Shown here: positions 36,657 through 45,773 of the stretch, in pieces
Layout: each line of letters begins with the position of its first letter
Numbering within the stretch: position 1 is the stretch's first letter
Assembly: GCF_016031655.1 (NCBI RefSeq)
Contig: NZ_JACCHQ010000027.1
Coordinates: 1-64,000, forward strand
Direction of reading: 5' to 3'
Source: Bradyrhizobium glycinis
Lineage (GTDB): Bacteria; Pseudomonadota; Alphaproteobacteria; Rhizobiales; Xanthobacteraceae
DNA: 64,000 bases
Made by a program: the position numbers and the translations under genes
Notes under the pieces: generated by a model
Database searches by the model: none
Told to the model about the DNA's origin: nothing
Seen by the model: the letters and a program-made list of their open reading frames with translations, nothing else

Positions 36657-37445
36657 TCAACGTAGCAGACGGCGCTGAAGTAGTGCTGTCGATGCGAAAA
36701 AGGGCAAGATCGCGTAGAGGCAGAGCGCACCTACGTGCATGGCTGTACTTTCGGCGCCCCGCTCAAGCATGGCTAGGCGCACAAGGTCGACCGAATGTGC
36801 GAGCGGCAACAAGCTGGCGAAGTGCTGAAATGAGCCGGGCAGCTGGCTTGTTGGAAAGACAACACCACACAAGAACACCATAGGGGTGATGACGAGTGTC
36901 TGGTAAAACGCGAAGTAATCGTAACTCGGCGCTAGAGATATGACGACCATCGCCAGGCTGGCGAAGACAAGGCCAGTAAGGGCTATTGTTGGCATCGCAT
37001 ACAGGATGGATGGCCATGACGCATAACCCAGCGTGGCGGCGACGATCCCGATCGCTGTTCCGGCCAGAACAGCCTTACTGGCCGCCCACACCAGTTCACC
37101 CAGAACGATATCACCCAGCGTGAGCTGAGTAGAGAGGATTGCTTCCCAGGTGCGCTTGGTATCCATGCGTGCAAAGGCTGCATACATGGTTTCAAACGTG
37201 GCGGACGTCATGGCGCTGGTTGCGACCATGCCTGCCGCGAGGAACGCGATGTAAGACGTTCCCTCAACGCGCCCCACCAAAAGTCCAAGGCCAAAGCCGA
37301 GGCCAAACAGATTGGTTAATGGATCTGCGAGGTTGCCGAGAATCGACGCAAGCGCGCCTTTCCTCCATGCCAGGAAATTTCGACGCCATACCGCGATCCA
37401 GTTGTACGCGTTAGCCGGCATTACCGCCGCATAACTTTCGCCCAT
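36657..37445 (-). CDS. nodJ: NodJ, ABC-2 type membrane permease for Nod-factor export
   Basis: 262 residues with six hydrophobic segments (for example AFLAAGMVATSAMTSATFET and TPMVFLCGVVFPTSQLPGSF) and the ABC-2 signature region around LPLAHSVDLVRLAML. With the NodI ATPase it exports lipo-chitin oligosaccharides across the inner membrane. The gene starts 3 bp after nodI, so the two are translated together. Confidence 0.96.
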   Translation of the reverse strand: MGESYAAVMPANAYNWIAVWRRNFLAWRKGALASILGNLADPLTNLFGLGFGLGLLVGRVEGTSYIAFLAAGMVATSAMTSATFETMYAAFARMDTKRTWEAILSTQLTLGDIVLGELVWAASKAVLAGTAIGIVAATLGYASWPSILYAMPTIALTGLVFASLAMVVISLAPSYDYFAFYQTLVITPMVFLCGVVFPTSQLPGSFQHFASLLPLAHSVDLVRLAMLERGAESTAMHVGALCLYAILPFFASTALLQRRLLR

Positions 37446-37448
37446 CGC

Positions 37449-38369
37449 TCATTTCTCCATCTCGCGCCCGGTCAACCGCAAAAACACGTCTTCGAGATTG
37501 GGCGGGCGCTGCAAAATACGAAGGTCCGCCCGCCCGCGCAGGTGCACGCGTACCTGCTCTGGGCGTGGCGCATAACAGAAAAGCGTCTCTCCACTTACTT
37601 CGATGTGTCGAGCATAAGGCCTGATCAGATCGCGGAGCTGATGAGGATCCCCGCCATAAATTTCAATCACGTTGCAGCCGATATGCTCGTTGATCAAGGC
37701 GTCGGGTTTGCCTTCCGCGATCTTGCATCCGCTCTCGAGCACGCACAGCCGATCGCACAGGCGTTCGGCCTCTTCCATGAAGTGAGTGGTCAACAGGATC
37801 GTCTTGCCACGCGCGAGCAGCACTCGCAGGCGCTCCCAAATCAGGTGGCGCGCATGCGGGTCCAGGCCAGTTGTAGGCTCGTCCATCACGAGTAGATGTG
37901 GATCATTAATCAGGGCGCGCGCCAGCGTCAGCCGCCGCTTCATGCCACCGGACAACTCGGAGACGCGCACGTCCGCCTTGCTTTCGAGGCGCGCAAACTC
38001 GAGTAGCGAGGGCGCGACCGCCTCGATCTCGCCTGTGCTCATGCCAAAATAACGGCCAAAAACAAATAGGTTCTCTCGCACGGTGAACTCGAGTTCGAGG
38101 TTATCGAACTGCGGCACCACGCCGATGCGCGCACGCGCCACACGAGCGCGGGAAGGCACAGGCTCATCAAGGACCGTAATCTTGCCTCCGTCCGGCGACA
38201 TCATGCCGAGAAGCATACGCGCAATCGTACTCTTACCGGCTCCATTGGGCCCAAGCAGACCGAAGCACTCTCCGCGCGCAACCGAGAACGACAGTTCATT
38301 GACGATGACCTTGTCGCCAAAAGACTTCTTCACGCCGGCAAGGTCGATCGCTACCGTGGACATGGGCAT
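37449..38369 (-). CDS. nodI: NodI, ABC transporter ATPase for Nod-factor export
   Basis: 306 residues. Walker A is GPNGAGKST (residues 40-48), the signature is LSGGMKRRLTLARAL, Walker B is LLVMDEPTTGLD, and the switch histidine lies in ILLTTHFMEEAERL. The DrrA/NodI-type C-terminal extension follows (QRPPNLEDVFLRLTGREME). It forms the NodIJ exporter with NodJ. One base pair separates it from nodU. Confidence 0.97.
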   Translation of the reverse strand: MPMSTVAIDLAGVKKSFGDKVIVNELSFSVARGECFGLLGPNGAGKSTIARMLLGMMSPDGGKITVLDEPVPSRARVARARIGVVPQFDNLELEFTVRENLFVFGRYFGMSTGEIEAVAPSLLEFARLESKADVRVSELSGGMKRRLTLARALINDPHLLVMDEPTTGLDPHARHLIWERLRVLLARGKTILLTTHFMEEAERLCDRLCVLESGCKIAEGKPDALINEHIGCNVIEIYGGDPHQLRDLIRPYARHIEVSGETLFCYAPRPEQVRVHLRGRADLRILQRPPNLEDVFLRLTGREMEK

Positions 38370-38370
38370 C

Positions 38371-40080
38371 TCAGGCTAGCAGAAGTCGTTCCGCGGACGA
38401 TGGCTTCTGAACGGCTGTTTTGGTCCAGAGCAGGCCATCGCACCAAACGTGCTCGACACGCCCCCATTGGCAGGCCGCCGCAGCATCCGGAAAAAAGCCC
38501 CGTCCGTGGAGGTTAGCGCTGGTGTTGCAGAGCAGCGGAATGCCCGTAAGTTGCTCAAATTCCACGAGCAGCGCGGCAATTTTGTGCGCAGAGTTGCGCG
38601 AGATTGTCTGCAGCCGCGCCGAGCCGTCAAGATGAACCACGGCGGGGACCTTGTCACGCCATTCCGTCCGGGTTTGGTGATCGAACAGCATGTACGGATC
38701 TGGCGTACCAGGGCTGAAGATCTCCGGTGCTCGATCCTCCAGACAGATCGGCGCCACCGGTCGGAAGTGCTCGCGACGCTTGATGTTGTTGAGATGATCC
38801 TTCATTGCAGGGGACGTCGGGGCTGCAAGAATGCTTCTGCCGCCCAACGCCCGCGGCCCAAGTTCGGCGCGCCCGGAAAGGAAGATGATCGGCTTATTGC
38901 CAGCCAAAATCACCGCTAGTTCACGCAGACTGCAAGGCGCGGCTTCCCAATCCGACGGAAGCTCGCTGTCCTGCAGGGACGGACCACTGTAGACTGTCCA
39001 TTCCAACGGCCCGAAGCCATCTTGCGCCGCCATCGCGCTGCAAGCAGCGCCGATTGCCGAGCCGCTGTCATTCGGAAACGGCGGCACCCAGACATCATCG
39101 AACAATCCCGTCGCACGAAGCGCGCTATTCCACTTGATATTGAGGCCGCAACCTCCGGCGATACATAGATTTCGCGCTCCTGGAAGCGACGAGTGCCGCA
39201 GCAGAACCATCGCCATTTCCTTGACAAGGAGACGTTCCAGGAACACGTGAAACGACGCGAGAACGTCCTCCGCTCGCTTGTCTGTCAGGCGCCAAGCGCT
39301 TGCCTCGAAGAACTCGTGGATAGCTGCAAGAGACGATTCCGCATTATGAATGTCCGCGCGGTAGCGACGAGCCTGCTCCGTGTCGGCCGCGAAGCGCTTT
39401 TCATAGAGCTCCTGAAAAACCGCCACGATGCTTTCGTCGACAGCGCCAAGGGCGACGTATGCCATCAGCTTGCCTGCGATGCCCAAGTCCCAACTGGCGC
39501 GGTTCGGCTGCTTGTAAGGCCCGAAGTGGAGGCCCGCGGCGGCATAGGCGTGGCCGATGATTGGAAACAGCGATGCAATGAGCCGCGCGCCCCGAGGTTC
39601 AACATAGTAAAGGCGTGGGAAGATGCTTCCGTCCCATACCAGACAGAACGCCGGGTTTCCCGCGCTGGCGAAAGGACTGGTGCAATATGCTGACGCGACG
39701 TGGCCAGTGACGTGAGGGTAGCTCTTGTATGGAAACGTCTTGCCGCCGAGGATCAGGCCAAAGCCGTCGACGGAATCAAGAAGCCCCTCATTAGCGCGTT
39801 CGACGTATGGCGCCCCCTTCAGCCCGATCGGCACAGCTCCACTCAGGACTTGGAACTGCGACTCAATCTCCCCATCCCAGCCGTCGATGACGAACTGATC
39901 GATATCTCGTGGATCGAGGCCGTGCTCCGCCAAGGCGAGCACGACTGCATCAAGATTCTCGACTGATTGATAGCGTGGACTGTTGTCGCGCTTCTCTTGC
40001 TCCGTGCAAAAGAGAAGCCGCCCATCTTCGACGACCGCAACCGCGCCGTCATGTGTTAATTTGATGCCGCAGATACGCAT
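38371..40080 (-). CDS. nodU: NodU, 6-O-carbamoyltransferase
   Basis: 569 residues of the same carbamoyltransferase family as NolO. It begins MRICGIKLTHDGAVAVVEDG and contains LCIAGGCGLNIKWNSALR, GRAELGPRALGGRSILAAP and the C-terminal LLCNTSANLHGRGFFPDA. It carbamoylates O-6 of the non-reducing terminal sugar of the Nod factor. Its partner nodS lies 13 bp upstream. Two carbamoyltransferases in one operon imply mono- and dicarbamoylated Nod factors. Confidence 0.95.
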   Translation of the reverse strand: MRICGIKLTHDGAVAVVEDGRLLFCTEQEKRDNSPRYQSVENLDAVVLALAEHGLDPRDIDQFVIDGWDGEIESQFQVLSGAVPIGLKGAPYVERANEGLLDSVDGFGLILGGKTFPYKSYPHVTGHVASAYCTSPFASAGNPAFCLVWDGSIFPRLYYVEPRGARLIASLFPIIGHAYAAAGLHFGPYKQPNRASWDLGIAGKLMAYVALGAVDESIVAVFQELYEKRFAADTEQARRYRADIHNAESSLAAIHEFFEASAWRLTDKRAEDVLASFHVFLERLLVKEMAMVLLRHSSLPGARNLCIAGGCGLNIKWNSALRATGLFDDVWVPPFPNDSGSAIGAACSAMAAQDGFGPLEWTVYSGPSLQDSELPSDWEAAPCSLRELAVILAGNKPIIFLSGRAELGPRALGGRSILAAPTSPAMKDHLNNIKRREHFRPVAPICLEDRAPEIFSPGTPDPYMLFDHQTRTEWRDKVPAVVHLDGSARLQTISRNSAHKIAALLVEFEQLTGIPLLCNTSANLHGRGFFPDAAAACQWGRVEHVWCDGLLWTKTAVQKPSSAERLLLA

Positions 40081-40093
40081 ACGCCCTCCTAAC

Positions 40094-40723
40094 CTAGCAA
40101 CCGACGTTTGATTGTTCTGACGAGTGACCCTGCTTTTGGAACCTCACGATCAGGCAATCTTCGTTCGGCAACTCGGTGTGGCAGTGAAGACGCTCGACCT
40201 CGGATAGACTCTCGTTGAAGAGAGCGATCATCGTCTCGGCGCCAGCAGCATGCTGCCAGCGTTCACACGTGGCATCACGTGCGGACCCGAAAATCAGAGC
40301 TCCATTCGGCGCAAGCATGCCCACCAGGTTCCGAATGGCTGCGTGCATCTCGAAAACGTCCTTCAGGTAGTAGAGAACCTCGGCCACTACAATCAAATCG
40401 AACTTCTCAGTGGTCGAGAATCGTTGAATGTCGCAGGTTACCCACTTGATATGTGACCACTTCCTGGTGCGTCGTTGCGCTCGCTCGATCGCCTGCGGCA
40501 TGACATCGACTACGGTGAGTCGCTTGCAGAGTGGCGCCAGCATCTCGGTGAATGAACCGGCTGCACATCCTACTTCGAGGGCGCAGGCAACATCTCCGCT
40601 GCGACGGGACATCGTGAGCATTTGCGCGTATCGCTCCTGCTCGAACGAACTACTGTCGAAGCGCCATGGATCGTCGACGGCCAACTCTCGCTCTAGCAGC
40701 TGACGGTTTTTGTCCGAGGTCAT
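40094..40723 (-). CDS. nodS: NodS, SAM-dependent N-methyltransferase
   Basis: 209 residues. SAM motif I is CALEVGCAAGSFTEMLAP, then VVDVMPQAIERAQRRT and FDLIVVAEVLYYL. NodS methylates the free amino group of the non-reducing glucosamine after NodB deacetylation. Its start overlaps the nodC stop by four bases. N-methylation together with NodU carbamoylation is typical of Bradyrhizobium host range. Confidence 0.95.
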   Translation of the reverse strand: MTSDKNRQLLERELAVDDPWRFDSSSFEQERYAQMLTMSRRSGDVACALEVGCAAGSFTEMLAPLCKRLTVVDVMPQAIERAQRRTRKWSHIKWVTCDIQRFSTTEKFDLIVVAEVLYYLKDVFEMHAAIRNLVGMLAPNGALIFGSARDATCERWQHAAGAETMIALFNESLSEVERLHCHTELPNEDCLIVRFQKQGHSSEQSNVGC

Positions 40724-42087
40724 GAGCCACCCACTTTTTGTCGGGCAGTCAAACGATCGCGGCCGCGAGCACTCTCCGTCGTCACCAGGCTCGATGGACC
40801 GTGTGAGAACGTATTACACAGTCCTGCATTGTTTGCAGAACCTCGTCCTGCGTTCGGGTGCAGGACGACGGGCTGCTTTTCCCCTTGGCTCGGTACATTG
40901 GCGACTTTACGAGATAGCCAATCGCTGTTGCCCAACGTACAAAGCGCATAGGCCTTCAAAGGAAGGAGGAGAAAGATATTAATCGGTGTATGGAGCGAGA
41001 AGCCGAGAAATCGCACTTCGCGCGCACGGACTGCTGCCACACTGCACCGGACCATCGTCATTGCTGCGATCGTCAATCCGGTCCACCAGGGTACCGAGCC
41101 GCCTATTACGAGCTGCGCGAGCGCAGCCAAAGCTGAAAGGGCGAGAAGCAATGGTCCGAGATTTTGCCCGATAACGTCTAGCGTAAGATAGCCATCGAGC
41201 TCCGGCAGCAGACGTAATGCAAGAAACGTGTCTCGAAAGGTGCTGCGCGCCCAGCGGAGTTGCTGACGGAGATATGGCGCAAGGCTGTCCGGGACGACTG
41301 TTGCAGCTATCGCGTCCGGGACATATTCGGTTCGGAACCCCGCCTTGAGCATGAGGATCGTTAAATGCCGATCCTCGCCGAAATCGCTCGGCTTCCCACG
41401 AAAGAATTGCGTTTCGTATTGATCAAGCAGGAGAGCGAGCGCGGAGCGGCGATACATGGCACATGGGCCGCAGCAGCACATGACCGCACCGAAGCGAGCC
41501 TGTGCCGCGCGCTCTTCGTTGCACGCCAACCAGTATTCCATATCGATCAGCCTGGTCAGCCAGCTTTTGCTGCGATTGCTCGCTATCAACTGGCCCATGG
41601 CCGCGCCGATTTCCGGGTCACGCATCTTCAATGCAAGCTTCGTGACGACGTCAGCAGCAAGTATAGTATCCGAGTCGACGTTGAGCACGAGATCGCCGGA
41701 TGAGCTGCGTATCGCAGCGATCTGCGCTTTGCGCTTGCCAACGTTGTTTGCCAGCAAGATGACGCTGAACCTAGGATCGTTCGCGTAAATTTCGTGGACA
41801 GGTGCGACAAGGCCGCGATTTGCTGACCCGTCGTCGACCACATAAACGCGTAGCTTTCCGGCGTAGTCTTGATTAGCAAGCGACTCGAGACATTCGGCGA
41901 GCGTGTTTGGATCCTCATTGAAGCACGGCACGATGACGTCTACACTGGGAAGGACCGCCTCAGGTTTGTCGTGCAGCGACGAGTTATTCACCGGTTGGGC
42001 ATAAAGCGCTTGCGCGCTCTTGTAGATAGTCGAGAGCAGCGCATAAGCCGAAACGGCGACAGCACTGGTTGTGGCGAGAACGTCCAT
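40720..42087 (-). CDS. nodC: NodC, chitin-oligosaccharide synthase
   Basis: 455 residues of the GT2 processive synthase family. It has an N-terminal membrane segment, then VDVIVPCFNEDP, VYVVDDGSANR, LNVDSDTILAADV, GPCAMYRR, the catalytic DFGEDRHLT, and QQLRWARSTF (QxxRW). C-terminal transmembrane helices include LGPLLLALSALAALAQLVIG. It polymerises UDP-GlcNAc into the tetra- or pentameric backbone of Nod factors at the inner membrane. nodB ends 18 bp upstream. Confidence 0.97.
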   Translation of the reverse strand: MDVLATTSAVAVSAYALLSTIYKSAQALYAQPVNNSSLHDKPEAVLPSVDVIVPCFNEDPNTLAECLESLANQDYAGKLRVYVVDDGSANRGLVAPVHEIYANDPRFSVILLANNVGKRKAQIAAIRSSSGDLVLNVDSDTILAADVVTKLALKMRDPEIGAAMGQLIASNRSKSWLTRLIDMEYWLACNEERAAQARFGAVMCCCGPCAMYRRSALALLLDQYETQFFRGKPSDFGEDRHLTILMLKAGFRTEYVPDAIAATVVPDSLAPYLRQQLRWARSTFRDTFLALRLLPELDGYLTLDVIGQNLGPLLLALSALAALAQLVIGGSVPWWTGLTIAAMTMVRCSVAAVRAREVRFLGFSLHTPINIFLLLPLKAYALCTLGNSDWLSRKVANVPSQGEKQPVVLHPNAGRGSANNAGLCNTFSHGPSSLVTTESARGRDRLTARQKVGGS

Positions 42088-42105
42088 AGGTACTCAGTTT
42101 TCTTT

Positions 42106-42765
42106 TCAGTGAAGTTGAGGGAGCGGACGAATTACAAACCCGCGCCGTTGTAGTGCCGGTATCAGGTATGACAGGGCCATCGTGGTCTGATCACGCAGCG
42201 TGGCTTCAGTGCACAGTCCCCCCTCATCAGGAGGATATCCGTCGTGCAGGAGCACAATCGCACCTGGCCGAACGCTGGCCAGCACTGAATTCACGATTTC
42301 ATCGACCCCGGGGCGGGACCAATCTCTCGGATCAACCGACCAGTGTACCGCTGTGAGACCAGCGCTCGCTGACATAGCGAGCACCTCTCGTGTCCATATG
42401 CCGTAAGGTGCTCGCATGTGCCTGGGAGAGGCCTGCGGGCACACGGAACGGATCGCCTCGCTCGCCTTCAGCACTTCGTCGCGTATCTCCGCAGGTCCGC
42501 ATCTGGATAGATCCGGATGCGTCATCGTGTGGTTCGCGACCTCGTGCCCTTCTGCGATCATTCGTCGAATGAGTTCAGGTTGCTCGGTTGCGTACGTGCC
42601 AATCACGAAGAATGTCGCTGGAACGCCATGTCGCGAAAGCACATCGAGCACCTCTGGCGTGCAAAATGGATTTGGCCCGTCGTCGAAGGTCAAATAGATA
42701 GGGCGGCTGCCGCTCACGTCAGCGTAGTCGCAGCGCACAGCGGATGGCGGGACAAGCTTGTTCAC
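42106..42765 (-). CDS. nodB: NodB, chitooligosaccharide deacetylase
   Basis: 219 residues of the NodB/CE4 fold. The catalytic aspartates are in IYLTFDDGPNP, the metal histidines in VANHTMTHPDL, the arginine in PRHMRAPYGIW, and IVLLHDGYPPDEGG follows. It removes the N-acetyl group from the non-reducing end of the chitin oligomer so NodA can acylate it. The start overlaps the nodA stop (ATGA). Confidence 0.97.
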   Translation of the reverse strand: MNKLVPPSAVRCDYADVSGSRPIYLTFDDGPNPFCTPEVLDVLSRHGVPATFFVIGTYATEQPELIRRMIAEGHEVANHTMTHPDLSRCGPAEIRDEVLKASEAIRSVCPQASPRHMRAPYGIWTREVLAMSASAGLTAVHWSVDPRDWSRPGVDEIVNSVLASVRPGAIVLLHDGYPPDEGGLCTEATLRDQTTMALSYLIPALQRRGFVIRPLPQLH

Positions 42766-43388
42766 AGCTCAGGCCCGTTACGATCGATGATCGTCCCGGT
42801 CGGCCACTCGCTAATCGAGCGTCCAACCGGGAACACCACCACGATCACGTCTTCGATCCGGATCGGCGATAAATTGGGATAGACATCCACATGCGTGGAG
42901 CGGACGCGAATGCCAGACATGAGGGTAGCAAGCCCCTGCCTTCCGACCAGCCGAGTCATATGTCTCTCAAGCGCGGGCCGAACCGTGCCAAAGCCGAATG
43001 GAACCCCAACCTCGTGCAGTAAGGGATACGTCACGCGCATAGCGTGGCTAATTCCCAGCCCTTCAAGATCCGGACGCACCGCATACAGCCCGAGTTCGGC
43101 CACGAGGAGATCGACCCCACCAACCTTGATGAAGCGGCGCAGTAGCCCGAGGTGAGCGGCTATCCCGCGCGCGTCGTAACCGATGACGCGGACTTCAGGT
43201 CTTGCACCGGCCCAACTCCGATTGCCCTCAAATGGCTGCGCATTGAACGCTCCGGTCGGCCCGTAACTGTTGCGGAAGAACTCGGCGAGCTCGGCATGAT
43301 CGGCGAGTTGCAGTTCGTTTTCCCAGCGACGGGTCCACTGCACTTTAGCGCGCGAAGAAGGGCCAGTCGGGGATACGACGATGTTCAT
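42762..43388 (-). CDS. nodA: NodA, Nod-factor N-acyltransferase
   Basis: 208 residues from MNIVVSPTGPSSRAKVQW. AAGGAAG lies 7 bp before this ATG, which makes it better than the start 15 codons upstream. Conserved blocks include WTRRWENELQLADHAELAEF, RPEVRVIGYDARGIAAHLGL, VDLLVAELGLYAVRPDLEGL and FPVGRSISEWPTG. It transfers a fatty acyl chain from ACP to the amino group exposed by NodB. The C-terminal half resembles the GNAT fold. Confidence 0.97.
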   Translation of the reverse strand: MNIVVSPTGPSSRAKVQWTRRWENELQLADHAELAEFFRNSYGPTGAFNAQPFEGNRSWAGARPEVRVIGYDARGIAAHLGLLRRFIKVGGVDLLVAELGLYAVRPDLEGLGISHAMRVTYPLLHEVGVPFGFGTVRPALERHMTRLVGRQGLATLMSGIRVRSTHVDVYPNLSPIRIEDVIVVVFPVGRSISEWPTGTIIDRNGPEL

Positions 43389-43442
43389 GGCGGGCTTCCT
43401 TGCGCCAGCGAAAATAGGAGCGGAGATGGACACGTGAACTCG

Positions 43443-43832
43443 CTACTCGGCGACCCGCTGACCAATGCTGAAATGCCGCGCCATGCCCGCTCGCAGCTCG
43501 GCACCGCACTCTTGCACCGCGCGATGCGCCTTTGTTTCAGACGAAGCGACCCCACGATTCGAAATCGTCATCCGGCCAATGCCCCGCCCGAGATATGTCG
43601 AAAGATGCCGACGAGGTGATTGGACGACCCAGAACCTGTCCCCCGGCATGAACTTTTCCACCACGTCCCGTGCCGCTGTCGACGCTTTGACGTCTGAGGT
43701 CAGGCTATCGATGCGAGGAGCCTCAATGGCGCGTCGGAGTGGCATCAGATCAATCTGTTTTTTATGCATCTTCGACACGCCCCAAATGCGGTGGAGAGGC
43801 GAGCCCTGAGAGTCGCCGGCATTACTTGGCAT
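43443..43832 (-). CDS. NodY/NodK-position protein, first gene of the nod operon
   Basis: The frame is open from 44144. I give 129 residues from MPSNAGDSQGSPLHRIWG; MHKKQIDLMPLRRAIE (43769) and starts further up are alternatives. It lies between the nod box and nodA. That place is held by nodY in B. japonicum and by nodK in B. elkanii, both about 137 residues and of unknown function. I cannot decide between them. No known domain. The frame ends 54 bp before the nodA start. Confidence 0.6.
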   Translation of the reverse strand: MPSNAGDSQGSPLHRIWGVSKMHKKQIDLMPLRRAIEAPRIDSLTSDVKASTAARDVVEKFMPGDRFWVVQSPRRHLSTYLGRGIGRMTISNRGVASSETKAHRAVQECGAELRAGMARHFSIGQRVAE

Positions 43833-44150
43833 CCGCAATCCGCGCCTGCCGCTATGTCGTGAACGTAGAATGAGGTTGAACGCGCTCTCAAGTGTACGCC
43901 GGTAAACCACCGATATGGAAACGGATGAGATACGCATACGAACGTTTATGCGGCGGGCGTCGGATCGAGCGCGCTTCACACCAAGAAGATCCAGCGTGGC
44001 CCGCACGGCACGCGTAATGCCGCCCTCGCAACGAATATGGCGGATGCTCGCGCGTCCAGGAGTTTCAGTCTGAGCCCTGGAGCGACCAGCAGCCATCTTG
44101 GTATGCCTGATTAATCTTCTAAACTGATGTTTGCTATCCAACATCCCGCA

Positions 44151-44198
44151 ATTTGGTAAAATCGATTGTTTTGATAGAACACATCCACACGATGGATA
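44151..44198 (-). promoter_or_regulatory. nod box of the nodY/K-ABCSUIJ-nolO-nodZ operon
   Basis: On the minus strand the sequence runs TATCCATCGTGTGGATG, six bases, then ATCAAAACAATCGATTTTAC and CAAAT. It matches the nod box consensus almost throughout, including the two AT-N10-GAT half-sites bound by NodD. It lies between nodD1 and the divergent nod operon and is the site of flavonoid-dependent activation by NodD1. Confidence 0.95.
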
Positions 44199-44208
44199 GA
44201 CTCACGAC

Positions 44209-45153
44209 ATGCGGTTCAAGGGACTTGATCTAAATCTTCTCGTTGCGCTCGATGCTCTGATGACGGAGCGCAACCTCACGGCGGCGGCGCGCAAGATTAA
44301 CCTGAGCCAGCCCGCTATGAGCGCCGCGATCGGGCGGCTGCGCACCTATTTCCGCGATGAACTGTTTACCATGAGAGGTCGCGAACTCGTCCCGACACCT
44401 GGGGCGGAGGCGCTTGCAGGTCCGGTTCGTGAGACCCTGCTGCACATCCAACTCTCGATCATATCGCGGGACGCGTTCGATCCGACCCAGTCGAGCCGAC
44501 GCTTCAGGATTATTCTCTCCGATTTCATGACAATCGTTTTTTTCCGAAGAATCATGGACCGTATTGCAAAAGAAGCCCCTGCGGTACGCTTCGAATTGCT
44601 GCCATTCTCGGATGAACCCGATGAGCTACTCCGCCGGAGCGAGGTGGACTTCCTCATACTGCCGGAAGTGTTCATGTCGAGCGCGCACCCTAAGGCGACG
44701 CTTTTTGACGAGACCATGGTATGCGTGGCATGTCCTACGAACAAGCAGCTATCGCGGCAGCTTACGTTCGAGACATACAGTTCGATGGGGCACGTTACGG
44801 CCCAGTTCGGACGGCCGCTGAGACCAAACCTGGAAGAATGGTTTTTGCTTGAGCACGGCCTGAAGAGACGCATTGAGGTCGTGGTGCAGGGCTTTAGCCT
44901 AATTCCGCCGATATTGTTGGACACGAGCCGCATCGGCACGATGCCATTACGGCTCGCCAGACACTTCGAGAAGCTGATGCCACTGCGGATCGTCGAACCT
45001 CCGGTAGCCTTGCCCAAATTTACCGAAGCGGTGCAATGGCCTGCGTCCCACAATACCGACCCGGCAAGCATTTGGATGAGACGGATATTGCTGGAGGAGG
45101 CATCAAACATGGCGTCTGGGCATCGGAAGCCTCCCCCTCGCAGCGGTTGCTAG
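44209..45153 (+). CDS. nodD1: NodD1, flavonoid-responsive LysR-type regulator
   Basis: 314 residues. The N-terminal LysR helix-turn-helix reads MRFKGLDLNLLVALDALMTE then NLTAAARKINLSQPAMSAAI. The inducer-binding domain follows (PTNKQLSRQLTFETY, RIGTMPLRLARHFE, PLRIVEPPVALPKF). It binds the nod box 10 bp upstream of its start and activates the divergent nod operon with isoflavones. It is paralogous to nodD2 and in tandem with it. Confidence 0.97.
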   Translation: MRFKGLDLNLLVALDALMTERNLTAAARKINLSQPAMSAAIGRLRTYFRDELFTMRGRELVPTPGAEALAGPVRETLLHIQLSIISRDAFDPTQSSRRFRIILSDFMTIVFFRRIMDRIAKEAPAVRFELLPFSDEPDELLRRSEVDFLILPEVFMSSAHPKATLFDETMVCVACPTNKQLSRQLTFETYSSMGHVTAQFGRPLRPNLEEWFLLEHGLKRRIEVVVQGFSLIPPILLDTSRIGTMPLRLARHFEKLMPLRIVEPPVALPKFTEAVQWPASHNTDPASIWMRRILLEEASNMASGHRKPPPRSGC

Positions 45154-45418
45154 GCTCACCAGAAAGCCGCTCTCGGGACGTTTTAAATACGCTACTAAGT
45201 CCTTTCAGTGTGCTCGCCGGCTTACTTGTTTGGACCTCTAAGGCGCGAGCTATTCGAGGCCGCAGCTGGGCGGCAATCGATTGCAAAGACTTTCCTGGTG
45301 TGAGCGTTCTGATGGCGGAGTTGCGGTTTGACGCGCTTGGATTGCAAACAGGTGACGCCCGGCGATATCGCGCACGCACATTCCAGTGCAATGTGCTTTT
45401 CCTACCTAATAAAATCGC
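45154..45418. other. nodD1-nodD2 spacer, first part
   Basis: No gene. The last part of this 620-bp spacer contains MerR-type promoter 4. Confidence 0.4.
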
Positions 45419-45449
45419 TTGAACCCCACACTGCGTCAGGTTGTAGGTT
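45419..45449 (+). promoter_or_regulatory. MerR-type promoter 4 upstream of nodD2
   Basis: -35 TTGAAC, 19-bp spacer CCCACACTGCGTCAGGTTG, -10 TAGGTT. The left half of the core deviates (ACACTGCGT). NolA is reported to control nodD2 expression in B. japonicum, and this site offers a direct mechanism. The expected transcript starts about 320 nt before the nodD2 ATG. Confidence 0.72.
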
Positions 45450-45773
45450 CGCCCTCGCAACTAACGTACGCTACGAATCCCGTTGACGGGGCGCTTTGGC
45501 GAGCTCACGGCGCCGGCCTGACACTAACGAACTGACCAGGGGTGTTGCGAAGCTCTACGGAAGCGGCGAGATCGATCTGCTTCGGAACTCCTGTTGGTTT
45601 CTGACCGCTGGTGGTCCAGCTACCGCCTGCTTGCCGTTCTTGCGATCATTTCGCGAGCGTTTTCGCGCGATCTCACGGTAGATCCGATTCGGGAGAAGCA
45701 ACAAAACCGCTTCAGGCTCAGCCGTAGCCGCTCGCTAGATGCACGCAAGCTTGTTTCTGTTGGATATGAAGAC